Source of the DNA: Bacteroidales bacterium
GTDB taxonomy: Bacteria; Bacteroidota; Bacteroidia; Bacteroidales; UBA932
Direction of reading: 5' to 3'
DNA: 35,378 bases
Assembly: GCA_016288055.1 (NCBI GenBank)
Contig: JAEEXZ010000019.1
Location: forward strand, 1-35,378
The notes beneath the pieces are model-generated. The model was not told the DNA's origin. It was given only the letters and a program-made list of their open reading frames with translations, and did no database searches. Numbering within the stretch: the stretch's first letter is position 1; each line of letters starts with the position of its first letter. A program made the position numbers and the translations under genes. Shown one piece after another: positions 1-7,499 of the stretch.

Positions 1-197
1 GTTTCAAGAAGGCCGGTATCAAGTATGTAGATTACAAGGATCCTGAGTTCCTCAAGAAGTTCCTCAACGAGCAGGGTAAGATTCTCCCTCGCCGCATCAC
101 CGGTACTTCCCTCAAGTTCCAGCGCAAAGTTGCACAGGCCATCAAGCGTGCCCGTTCCATCGCTTTGCTCCCGTATGTAACTGACCTCCTTAAATAA
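1..197 (+). CDS. rpsR: 30S ribosomal protein S18, C-terminal part
   Basis: The gene enters from the left edge. The open frame begins at base 3 and runs 64 codons to TAA at 195-197. The visible residues include [20 protein letters not shown], then ILPRRITG, and end in [10 protein letters not shown] plus a short tail. This is the conserved core of bacterial S18, which binds 16S rRNA on the small-subunit platform. The N-terminal dozen or so residues lie outside the window. rplI follows after 8 bases, the usual rpsF-rpsR-rplI order, so the two should share an mRNA whose promoter lies upstream of the window. Confidence 0.96.
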   Translation, partial: FKKAGIKYVDYKDPEFLKKFLNEQGKILPRRITGTSLKFQRKVAQAIKRARSIALLPYVTDLLK

Positions 198-205
198 TCT
201 GCCTT

Positions 206-649
206 ATGGAAATTTTGCTCAAGAAAGATGTAGCCAATCTCGGTTACGCCGGTGAAATTGTGAAAGTTAAGGCCGGTTATGCCATGAACTATCTGGTGCC
301 CCAGGGCTTCGCCGTGGTTGCCACCGAGTCCGTGAAGAAACAGAACGCAGAAACCCTCAAGCAGCGCGCTCACAAAGAGGCCAAGCTGGTTGCCGACGCA
401 GAAGCTCAGGCTGCCGCTATCTCCGCTGTGACCGTCGAGGTGAAGGTGAAAGTCTCCGAGAGCGGCAAGCTCTACGGCTCCGTCACCACCATGGACCTCG
501 CCGAGGCTCTCGCCGCCAAGGGTCTGAACATCGACAAGAAGGACATCACCATCGCCGCCGAGGTGAAGGAGTGTGGCGAGTACGAAGCTTCCGTGAAGCT
601 CTACAAAGCCATCAAGGGTACCTTCAAATTCAACGTCGTTGCAGAGTAA
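206..649 (+). CDS. rplI: 50S ribosomal protein L9
   Basis: The 147-residue protein matches full-length L9. It starts MEILLKKDVANLGYAGEIV, followed by the conserved VKAGYAMNYLVPQGFAV block of the N-terminal RNA-binding domain (residues about 1-45). A charged connecting helix rich in Lys, Glu and Ala spans about 45-75, and a C-terminal domain contains GKLYGSVT near residues 90-97. L9 binds 23S rRNA at the base of the L1 stalk and affects reading-frame maintenance. It is co-transcribed with rpsR (8-base gap) and is followed by a strong terminator, so the operon ends here. Confidence 0.98.
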   Translation: MEILLKKDVANLGYAGEIVKVKAGYAMNYLVPQGFAVVATESVKKQNAETLKQRAHKEAKLVADAEAQAAAISAVTVEVKVKVSESGKLYGSVTTMDLAEALAAKGLNIDKKDITIAAEVKECGEYEASVKLYKAIKGTFKFNVVAE

Positions 650-670
650 TTCTTCAAACGAAACACCCCG

Positions 671-710
671 AAAGCCGGATTGCATCAACAATCCGGCTTT
701 TTTCTTTTTT
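671..710 (+). terminator. Rho-independent terminator of the rpsR-rplI operon
   Basis: A perfect 12-bp stem, AAAGCCGGATTG (671-682) with CAATCCGGCTTT (689-700), encloses the six-base loop CATCAA and runs into a T-rich tract to 710. It lies 21 bases after the rplI stop codon. Confidence 0.93.
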
Positions 711-727
711 ATGACTCCGCGATTTTG

Positions 728-735
728 TAAATTTG
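728..735 (+). promoter_or_regulatory. Bacteroidetes -7 box for the phosphotransferase gene
   Basis: TAAATTTG matches the Bacteroidetes primary-sigma -7 consensus TAnnTTTG. The expected -33 position falls at the T-tract of the preceding terminator (701-710), with no clean TTTG there. The predicted start is near base 739, leaving a leader of about 28 bases before the ATG at 767. Confidence 0.6.
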
Positions 736-766
736 GGCTTCAACCTTCAGACGAAACCACATTATC

Positions 767-1819
767 ATGAAAGACCCCAGACAGATTGCATCGGCCTTCG
801 ATATCAAGGGCGAAATCAAAGAGATCAAGCCCCTTGGCAACGGCCTTATCAACGACACCTTCCGCCTGTATATGGACGGCCCCGAAGACTATGTCCTGCA
901 GCGCATCAACAACGCCATCTTCCAGGACGTGGAGCTGCTTCAGCACAATATCGAGTGCGCCACCAGCCATATCCGCAAAAAGGGTGGCATGACCCTCACC
1001 TTTATTCCCTGCAAAGCCACGGGAAAAACCTACTGGACCGACGGAGAAACCTACTGGCGTGTTTCCGTCTTCATCCGTGACGCCTTCACCTTCGATACCG
1101 TCAATCCCGAGTATTCCTACTATGCCGGCAAGGCCTTCGGCGCTTTCGAAGCCATGCTTGCCGATATCCCCGACACCCTCGGAGAGACCATTCCGGACTT
1201 CCACAACATGGAACTGCGCGCCCGCCAGCTGCATGATGCCGTGAAGGCCGACAAAGCCGGCCGCATGTCCAATCCCGAGGTGCAGGCCATTCTGAAGGAC
1301 CTCCTCGTCTATGAGGAAGAAATGTGCAAGGCGGAGCGCCTCTACCGCGAAGGAAAACTGCCCAAGCGCATCTGCCACTGCGACACCAAGGTTAACAACA
1401 TGCTCTTCGACAAGGACGGCAACATTCTCTGTGTCATTGACCTGGATACCCTCATGCCTTCCTTCGTGTTCTCGGATTTCGGTGATTTCCTGCGCACCGG
1501 CGCCAACACTGTTGCAGAGGATGATCCCGCCATTGAGAAAGTGGACTTCCGCATGGACATCTTCGAGGCTTTTGCCAAAGGCTATCTGGAAAGCGCCACC
1601 TTCCTTACGCCCATCGAGAAGGAGAACCTTCCCTATGCCGCCTGCCTCTTCCCCTACATGCAGGCCGTACGCTTCTTCGCAGACTACATCAACGGAGACA
1701 CCTACTACAAGATCAAGTGCCCGGAGCACAACCTCGTGCGCACCCGCAACCAGGTTGCCCTGTTCCACTCGGCCATGAAAAAAGCGGCCGGGATGGCCGC
1801 TTTCATCAAGAGTATCTAG
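767..1819 (+). CDS. APH-fold phosphotransferase, probable N-acetylhexosamine/sugar 1-kinase
   Basis: This 350-residue cytoplasmic protein has the aminoglycoside-phosphotransferase fold. The N-lobe carries GNGLINDTFRL (about residues 24-34) and YVLQRINNAIFQD, the signature of the subgroup that contains bifidobacterial N-acetylhexosamine 1-kinase NahK. The catalytic loop is HCDTKVNN (His204, Asp206, Asn211), followed by the metal-binding VIDLDT. By family, such enzymes phosphorylate the anomeric carbon of GlcNAc/GalNAc or other sugars using ATP. Some Bacteroides relatives are annotated MdsC or mucin-desulfating protein by old transfer; nothing here suggests a sulfatase. The gene stands alone between a terminator and a convergent ligase gene, overlapping the latter by 4 bases. 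The exact sugar is not determined. Confidence 0.8.
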   Translation: MKDPRQIASAFDIKGEIKEIKPLGNGLINDTFRLYMDGPEDYVLQRINNAIFQDVELLQHNIECATSHIRKKGGMTLTFIPCKATGKTYWTDGETYWRVSVFIRDAFTFDTVNPEYSYYAGKAFGAFEAMLADIPDTLGETIPDFHNMELRARQLHDAVKADKAGRMSNPEVQAILKDLLVYEEEMCKAERLYREGKLPKRICHCDTKVNNMLFDKDGNILCVIDLDTLMPSFVFSDFGDFLRTGANTVAEDDPAIEKVDFRMDIFEAFAKGYLESATFLTPIEKENLPYAACLFPYMQAVRFFADYINGDTYYKIKCPEHNLVRTRNQVALFHSAMKKAAGMAAFIKSI

Positions 1820-3525
1820 TCTTCCTTCTTTTTCGGTTTTTTAGGTTCGTCGCCATAAGAGTCTTTGTACTTGAAGCGACGAATCTTTTGTGTTGCCGTT
1901 TTCTCGAAGGGCTCCTTCATGGCATCCACCTCGCCAATCTTGGAGTTCTTGCCTACCGTCTTGTTCACCCAGTCCAGGATGGCTTTCTTACGGGTTTCCA
2001 GTTCCTCGAACCATTTGTCCTCGGTGGCCTGGTCCCAGCTGAAGGCCTTGTCGTCGAACTTGACGAGCGCCACCAGCTTGCCGTCCCGCTGCATCACCAG
2101 CGATTCTTCCACGCCTTCGATGTTGTTGATTACCTGTTCGATCTCTTCCGGGTAGATGTTCTCTCCGGAGGGACCCAGGATGGTGTTGTTAAGACGTCCC
2201 TTGATGTAGTAGTTGCCTTCCTCGTCCCGGCAGGCTATGTCATTGGTGTGGAACCAGCCTTCGTCGTCCATGACCTGGAGCGTACGTTCGGGATCCTTGT
2301 AGTAGCCCAGCATGACGTTGGAGCCGCGCACCACAATCTCGCCTTCTCCCGTCTCGGGGTTCACGTTGTCCAGACGGATTTCCACCTTGTAGGCGGGAAG
2401 GCCGATGGAACCGACGGGCTTGTGCGGATGCTTCACCAGCAGGTTGCTCACCAGCGGGGCGGTCTCCGTGAGGCCGTAACCCACCGCGTAAGGGAAGTGG
2501 CAGTCCCTCAGGAACTTCTCCACGCCCACGTCCAGCTTGGCGCCGCCGATTCCGAAGAAGATGAGCTTGCCGCCGAAGGTCTTCACCATGCGCTTGCCGA
2601 TGAACCAGTGGAGGATGTGGGGGATGTGTTTGTCGGCCCAGGAGAGGACGCGGCTCTTGTGGATGGTGGGGAGCACGCTGTTCTTTACCACCTTCTCGAT
2701 GATCAGCGGCACCGAGCACACCACGGTGGGGCTTACCTTTTTCATGGCAGCCAGCAGGATGGTGGGAGTCGGGGGCTTCTGGAGGGTGTAGCAGGTGGCA
2801 CCCACGTAGAAGGAGTAGATGGTGGAAACATTCATCTCATAGGCATGGGCGGCGGGAAGGATGGACAGGAAACGGTCCCTGGTTCCCAGCGGCTGTGCCT
2901 TGAAGGCTGCGGCCAGGTTGGCGCAGATGTTTCTGTGGCTGAGCATGACGCCCTTGGCCTTTCCGGTAGTTCCGGAGGTATAGATGATGCAGGCAAGGTC
3001 GTCGGGCTGGGGATCTTTGACCCAGCCGTTGCACTTGAAGTCCTGGTTGTCTTTCTTGATAATCTCGAAGGTCTCGATGTCAATGACCAGCGTGAGCTTG
3101 TCACGGCATTCCTGGCTCAGTTTGGGCAGCAGGCGCTGGGAGATGAAGATGACCTTGGACTCCGAGTGATTGAGGATGTTGGTGAGTTCGTTCTCTGAAC
3201 TGTCCGGGAGGATGGGAACCGCCACGCGGCCGAAGTTGACGGCCGAGAAATAGGCGACAACCCAGTTGGGCATGTTCTGGGAGAAGATGGCTACGCGGTC
3301 TCCGTGCTTGATGCCGAAGCGGGTCATGCGCAGGGACAGCAGTTCCACCTTGCGGCGGAATTCCTCGTAGGTGTATTTCTGACCGCCGTCCACATATTGG
3401 TAGGCGATGTGTTTGGCGTAGGTGGTGGTGGCGTAGTCAAAGACCTTGTGCAGGGTAGTACACGTGTTCTCGCGGTGGCGATACTTGCGCAAGGCCTTGT
3501 ACGGGCTCTTGATTTTCTTGGCCAT
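1816..3525 (-). CDS. Long-chain fatty-acid-CoA ligase (AMP-forming, FadD-like)
   Basis: The 569-residue protein belongs to the ANL superfamily. It shows the P-loop-like motif YTSGTTGKAKG (about residues 182-192), the A5-type GYGLTETAP, the A7/A8 region with WFHTNDIA and then KGRLNNTILGPSGENIYPEE, and the C-terminal TQKIRR carrying the catalytic Lys of the adenylation half-reaction. The family activates a fatty acid with ATP to acyl-AMP and transfers it to CoA. There is no signal peptide or clear membrane span. The C-terminal tail is basic and Lys-rich. It is the third gene of a minus-strand operon, 17 bases after the acyltransferase, which suggests acyl activation feeding phospholipid acylation. 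Acyl-ACP synthetase activity is an alternative. Confidence 0.9.
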   Translation of the reverse strand: MAKKIKSPYKALRKYRHRENTCTTLHKVFDYATTTYAKHIAYQYVDGGQKYTYEEFRRKVELLSLRMTRFGIKHGDRVAIFSQNMPNWVVAYFSAVNFGRVAVPILPDSSENELTNILNHSESKVIFISQRLLPKLSQECRDKLTLVIDIETFEIIKKDNQDFKCNGWVKDPQPDDLACIIYTSGTTGKAKGVMLSHRNICANLAAAFKAQPLGTRDRFLSILPAAHAYEMNVSTIYSFYVGATCYTLQKPPTPTILLAAMKKVSPTVVCSVPLIIEKVVKNSVLPTIHKSRVLSWADKHIPHILHWFIGKRMVKTFGGKLIFFGIGGAKLDVGVEKFLRDCHFPYAVGYGLTETAPLVSNLLVKHPHKPVGSIGLPAYKVEIRLDNVNPETGEGEIVVRGSNVMLGYYKDPERTLQVMDDEGWFHTNDIACRDEEGNYYIKGRLNNTILGPSGENIYPEEIEQVINNIEGVEESLVMQRDGKLVALVKFDDKAFSWDQATEDKWFEELETRKKAILDWVNKTVGKNSKIGEVDAMKEPFEKTATQKIRRFKYKDSYGDEPKKPKKKED

Positions 3526-3542
3526 GATTCGGGGATTTGGAA

Positions 3543-4133
3543 TTACTTGGCGGGAATGGCGAAATTTTCTTTGTTCTTACCCGTGAGGCCCATCTTGCGG
3601 TAGATATCGTAGATTCTTTCCATATCGGCCTTGGGGTCGTCGGTGAGTTGGACGGGCTCTCCCACGGAGATCTCTTTCTTCCCCCAGTCGAAGTAGCCGC
3701 AGTAAACGGTGGCGCCGGTTTCCTTGGCGATGAGGTGGAAGCCGGTCTTCCAGCGGGTGGTGAGGGAACGCGTGCCTTCGGGGGCGATGGCGAGGTGGAA
3801 CTCTTCCACTTCTTCCATGTGGCCGATGAGGCTCTTGACCATAGCGGTGGCCGATTTGCGGTCCACCGGAACGGCGCCGGTAGCGCGGAGGATGGGGCCG
3901 AAGGGCCAGAAGAAGAATTCCTTCTTGATCATGCAGTGGGCCACTTTGCCGAACTGGGTGTAGAACAGGTAGCTCACGATAAAGTCCCAGCTGGAGGTAT
4001 GGGGGACGCCGAGGACGATGGCCTTGGCTTCTTTCATGGGACCGCCTACGGTTTTCCAGCCCATCTTTTTGAGAAGCCAGCCGCAAAACTTGGCCCAGCG
4101 GGGTCCCACGGTGGTTTTGATTTTCTTTGCCAT
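3543..4133 (-). CDS. PlsC-family acyltransferase (lysophospholipid or glycerol-phosphate acyltransferase)
   Basis: The frame is open 28 codons further upstream, but that stretch lies inside parE and is low-complexity. The ATG at 4133 gives MAKKIKTTVG and a 196-residue protein, beginning 4 bases after the parE stop. The acyltransferase HX4D motif is HTSSWD (His45 to Asp50) and the substrate-binding motif is APEGTRS (about 115-122), with a hydrophobic FFFWPFGPILRATGAVPVDR segment between. PlsC-type enzymes transfer acyl groups to lysophosphatidate or related acceptors at the membrane. At under 200 residues it is shorter than classical PlsC and resembles the short Bacteroidetes class. The neighbouring acyl-CoA ligase supports a role in lipid acylation; the acceptor is unknown. 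Confidence 0.85.
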   Translation of the reverse strand: MAKKIKTTVGPRWAKFCGWLLKKMGWKTVGGPMKEAKAIVLGVPHTSSWDFIVSYLFYTQFGKVAHCMIKKEFFFWPFGPILRATGAVPVDRKSATAMVKSLIGHMEEVEEFHLAIAPEGTRSLTTRWKTGFHLIAKETGATVYCGYFDWGKKEISVGEPVQLTDDPKADMERIYDIYRKMGLTGKNKENFAIPAK

Positions 4134-4137
4134 TTCT

Positions 4138-6048
4138 TTAGATGTTAATGTCTTCCAGCTCCTTTTCACTGCGGAGGTTGTCCATGATGAAATGCTGGCG
4201 CTCGTAGGTGTTGACACCCATGTAGAATTCCATGATGGTCTGGATGGACTCCTCGTCAGAGAGTTTGACCGTATCCAGCCTCATGTTTTCGCCGATGAAG
4301 TCCACGAATTCATCGGAGGAGATTTCACCGAGACCTTTGAATCGGGTGATTTCCACGCCGCTCTTGAGTTCCTTGACGGCTTTGTCGCGCTCCTCGATGG
4401 AGTAGCAGTAGCGGCGCTCTTTCTTGGTATGTACACGGAACAAGGGAGTCTGCAGGATATAGACATGTCCGCGACGGATCAGTTCCGGATAGTATTTCAT
4501 GATGAAGGTAAGGACCAGCATGCGGATGTGCATACCGTCATCATCTGCATCGGTGGCGACGATGATGTTGTTGTAGCGGAGGTTGTCCAGGTCCTCCTCC
4601 ACGCCCAGGGCGGCGATGAGCAGGTTGAGCTCCTCGTTCTCGGCCACTTTCTTGCGGCTTTCCTTGAAGCAGTTCATGGGTTTACCGCGCAGGGAGAACA
4701 CGGCCTGGTTGTTGGCGTTGCGCACCTTGGTGATGGTACCGGATGCGGAGTCTCCCTCCGTGATGAAGATGGAGGTCTTCTCCCGCTGCTCTTCCATGCC
4801 CTTGGGGAAGCGCGTGTCGCTGAAGTGGTAGCGGCAGTCCCTGAGCTTGCGGTTATAGACGGCCGTTTTCTTGGCGCGCTCGCGGCTCTTCTTCTGGACG
4901 CCGGCAATCTCTTCGCGCTCTGCCTGGGAGGCTTTGATCTTTTCCTCGATCACCGGAACGATGTCCATGTGCATGTGCAGGTAGTCGTTCAGGTATTTGG
5001 TGACAAAGTCGTTCACGAAGGTGCGGATGGTGGGTCCGCGGTCCACGGAAGAAGCGCCGTCGGCCCCCTTGACCTGCTTTTCCCACATGTAGGTGGAACC
5101 CAGCTTGGTCTTGGTCTGGCCTTCGAAGATGGGCTCCTGGATCTGGATGGAGATGGCGCCCACGATTCCCTGGCGGATGTCTTCCGGCTTGTAATCTTTC
5201 TTGTAGAAATCCTTGATGGTCTTGGCGATGGCCTCGCGGTAGGCGGCCAGGTGGGTTCCGCCGTCGCGGGTGTTCTGGCCGTTGACAAAGGTGGCGATGT
5301 TCTCTCCGTAGCTGTTGCCGTGGGTGAGGACAATCTCGATATCCTCCGCTTCCAGGTGGATGAGAGGATAGAGCGGCGTTTCGCTCATGTTTTCCGTCAC
5401 CAGGTCCAGCAGGCCGTTTTCGCTCTTGTAGGCAACTCCGTTCAGGTTCAGGGTGAGGCCCTTCTTGAGGTAGGAGTAGTTCTTGATCATGGTCTCCACA
5501 AATTCCATGTGGAAGGCGTAGTCGTTGAACATCTCATCATCCGGAGTGAAGCGGATGAGGGTGCCGTTCTTTTCGGTGGAGGCTACGATGGCGTTTTCCA
5601 GGAGGTTTCCCCGGGAGAAATGGGCATAGGAACACTTTCCGTCGCGGTAGGAGGCGACGTAGAAGTCCACGGACATGGCGTTCACGGCCTTGGTGCCTAC
5701 GCCGTTCATGCCCACGCTCTTCTTGAAGTTGGTGTCGTCGAACTTGCCGCCGGTGTTAAGCTTGGACGTGGCGTCCACCACCTTGTTCAGCGGAATGCCG
5801 CGGCCGTAGTCCCGCACGGTGACGGTCTTGTCCTCGATGGTGATGTCGATGCGTTTGCCGAATCCCATGGAGAACTCGTCGATGGAGTTGTCGATGATTT
5901 CCTTCAGGAGCACGTAGATGCCGTCTCCCTGGCGGTCACCGTTGCCCAGACGGCCGATGTACATGCCGGCGCGGCGACGGATGTGCTCGTTCCATTCCAG
6001 GGTCTGGATGGAATCGTCGTTGTACGTAGTGTTCACTGTTTCTGCCAT
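4138..6048 (-). CDS. parE: DNA topoisomerase IV subunit B
   Basis: The 636-residue type IIA topoisomerase ATPase subunit starts at ATG 6048 (MAETVNTTYNDD). A TTG four codons upstream is in frame but less likely. GHKL ATPase motifs are KEIIDNSIDEF (N box), RDYGRGIP and GMNGVGTKAVNA. The transducer is followed by TOPRIM motifs EGDSASG and ATDADDDG, then RFKGLGEIS. The length and the absence of a GyrB-type insertion fit ParE, which with ParC decatenates daughter chromosomes. ParC is not in the window. The gene heads an operon with the acyltransferase (4-base gap) and the acyl-CoA ligase. Its promoter is a good TTTG/TAnnTTTG pair just upstream. Confidence 0.92.
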   Translation of the reverse strand: MAETVNTTYNDDSIQTLEWNEHIRRRAGMYIGRLGNGDRQGDGIYVLLKEIIDNSIDEFSMGFGKRIDITIEDKTVTVRDYGRGIPLNKVVDATSKLNTGGKFDDTNFKKSVGMNGVGTKAVNAMSVDFYVASYRDGKCSYAHFSRGNLLENAIVASTEKNGTLIRFTPDDEMFNDYAFHMEFVETMIKNYSYLKKGLTLNLNGVAYKSENGLLDLVTENMSETPLYPLIHLEAEDIEIVLTHGNSYGENIATFVNGQNTRDGGTHLAAYREAIAKTIKDFYKKDYKPEDIRQGIVGAISIQIQEPIFEGQTKTKLGSTYMWEKQVKGADGASSVDRGPTIRTFVNDFVTKYLNDYLHMHMDIVPVIEEKIKASQAEREEIAGVQKKSRERAKKTAVYNRKLRDCRYHFSDTRFPKGMEEQREKTSIFITEGDSASGTITKVRNANNQAVFSLRGKPMNCFKESRKKVAENEELNLLIAALGVEEDLDNLRYNNIIVATDADDDGMHIRMLVLTFIMKYYPELIRRGHVYILQTPLFRVHTKKERRYCYSIEERDKAVKELKSGVEITRFKGLGEISSDEFVDFIGENMRLDTVKLSDEESIQTIMEFYMGVNTYERQHFIMDNLRSEKELEDINI

Positions 6049-6072
6049 TCGTAAGCCCAATTCTTTAACCTA

Positions 6073-6110
6073 CAAATGTAAGTAATTTTTGCGGCTTTTA
6101 CAAAACAAAA
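6073..6110 (-). promoter_or_regulatory. Promoter of the parE operon
   Basis: On the minus strand TACATTTG (6073-6080) is a perfect TAnnTTTG box. TTTTG (6101-6105, part of a TTTTGTTTTG tract) lies 20 bases upstream as the -33 element. The predicted start is near 6069, giving a leader of about 21 bases. The -33 element is the T-tract of the ferredoxin terminator. Confidence 0.8.
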
Positions 6111-6137
6111 AGCCCGCGGCAGAGCGCCACAGGCTTT
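6101..6137 (-). terminator. Rho-independent terminator of the ferredoxin gene
   Basis: On the minus strand AAAGCCTGTGGC pairs with GCCGCGGGCTTT (12 bp, two G-T wobbles) around a five-base loop, followed by TTTTGTTTTG. It lies 22 bases after the ferredoxin stop. Confidence 0.9.
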
Positions 6138-6159
6138 ATTGTGCTTGGTGTGCGGAAGC

Positions 6160-6333
<174 letters not shown>

Positions 6334-6391
6334 AACTTTGATATCTTTTAATTGTTGTTGTGTTTTCCAGACTGCGAAGATAGGCATTATA

Positions 6392-6423
6392 TTTGATTTT
6401 GAAAAGACAAGTGACTAACTTTG
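6392..6423 (+). promoter_or_regulatory. Promoter of the DUF1573 gene, placed for a leaderless mRNA
   Basis: TTTG (6392-6395) is followed after 20 bases by TAACTTTG (6416-6423), a complete -33/-7 pair. Only five bases separate the box from the ATG at 6429, so the transcript should start at or within a few bases of the start codon. It also argues for ATG 6429 over the in-frame TTG at 6393. Confidence 0.8.
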
Positions 6424-6428
6424 TGCCC

Positions 6429-7496
6429 ATGAAAAGTCTGTTTCTCTCTATATGGGCTGCATTTTCGCTGGCTTTCTCGGCTGGCGAAGAGCCCGTTGCC
6501 TGGGACAAGACCGTCCATGACTTCGGAGACGTCTCCGTCCAGGACGGCCCCCTTTCCTGTACCTTTACGCTGACCAATACCGGCACGCAGCCCGTTTCCA
6601 TCTTCGAGGTCGTTTCCTCCTGCGGCTGCACGGACGTGAAGTGGAGCCGGGGAAAGATCCAGCCGGGGGAGACGGGCACCATATCGGCCACCTATAAGAA
6701 TGAGGACGGGCCGATGCCCTTCGACAAAACCCTTACCGTTTATATATCGGGAGTCAAAAGACCCGTCGTGCTGCGCCTCCGGGGTGTGGTCCACGAAAAG
6801 AAAAAGTCCCTTGCAGAGCTCTACGGAGCACAGAAGCTGGGGACTTTTGGTTTAAAGGAGCGCAGTATCCAGGCGGGCACCTTGAAGCAGGGGCTCAGCG
6901 TGAGCGAGACCGCGCAGGTGGCCAACCTGGGCAAAGCCCCCCTCAAAGTGTCTTTTGCCGATGTCTCCGACAACCTCTCCGTCTCCGTGTCCCCGAATCC
7001 CATCCCCGCCGGGAAGACGGCTACGCTTGCGATGACGGTGAAATCGGCCCCCGGCGTGTATGGCAGGCATACCTACAGGGCCACGCCCGTGCTGAACGGG
7101 CGCAAGGCATCGGCTCCTCTGGAGATCACCGCTTGGACGCAGGAGAACTTCGCCCTCTGGAGCGAGGAGGAGCGCGCGAAGGCCGCCCTTCCGTACTTCG
7201 ACCAGAGTACCTTCAACTTCGGTGTGGTGCGGGACGGCAAACCCATCGAGGTGCGCTTTACGGTGACCAACCGGGGTAAGTCGCCGCTGCATTTCTTCAA
7301 GGCCGACACGGAAACGCCCGCCCTTGTGTTGAAGGGGGGCATGGAGGATGTGGCGCCCGGCAAGAAAGCGACGCTCGTTTTTACGCTGGATCCTTCGCAG
7401 ATAAAAAAAGGTGAGACCGTCATCATGATCAGTCTCACCTCGAATGCTCCGCTGCGGCCGCTTGTGAATCTTTTTGTGGCCGGCGAAATCAAGTAG
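6429..7496 (+). CDS. Secreted DUF1573 domain protein
   Basis: The 355-residue protein begins with a signal peptide (MKSLFLSIWAAFSLAFSA). The first DUF1573 domain (about residues 25-125) contains HDFGDVS, FTLTNTGTQPVSI and the hallmark SCGCTDVKWS. A second domain with the same Ig/ASH-like pattern (FNFGVVRDG, VRFTVTNRGKSPLHF) lies at about 255-355 and lacks the CGC motif. A middle section with VANLGKAPLKV suggests a further degenerate copy. DUF1573 proteins are widespread secreted beta-sandwich proteins of Bacteroidetes with no established biochemical role. The gene is convergent with the M16 peptidase, three bases apart. Confidence 0.88.
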   Translation: MKSLFLSIWAAFSLAFSAGEEPVAWDKTVHDFGDVSVQDGPLSCTFTLTNTGTQPVSIFEVVSSCGCTDVKWSRGKIQPGETGTISATYKNEDGPMPFDKTLTVYISGVKRPVVLRLRGVVHEKKKSLAELYGAQKLGTFGLKERSIQAGTLKQGLSVSETAQVANLGKAPLKVSFADVSDNLSVSVSPNPIPAGKTATLAMTVKSAPGVYGRHTYRATPVLNGRKASAPLEITAWTQENFALWSEEERAKAALPYFDQSTFNFGVVRDGKPIEVRFTVTNRGKSPLHFFKADTETPALVLKGGMEDVAPGKKATLVFTLDPSQIKKGETVIMISLTSNAPLRPLVNLFVAGEIK

Positions 7497-7499
7497 TCT

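Noticed and set aside
4018..6054. A plus-strand open frame of about 678 codons opposite parE.
   Set aside because: It shadows the clear parE and acyltransferase coding sequences and has no protein motif of its own.
6393..6428. An upstream TTG start for the DUF1573 protein.
   Set aside because: It would put 12 polar residues before the signal peptide and lies within the promoter; ATG 6429 fits better.
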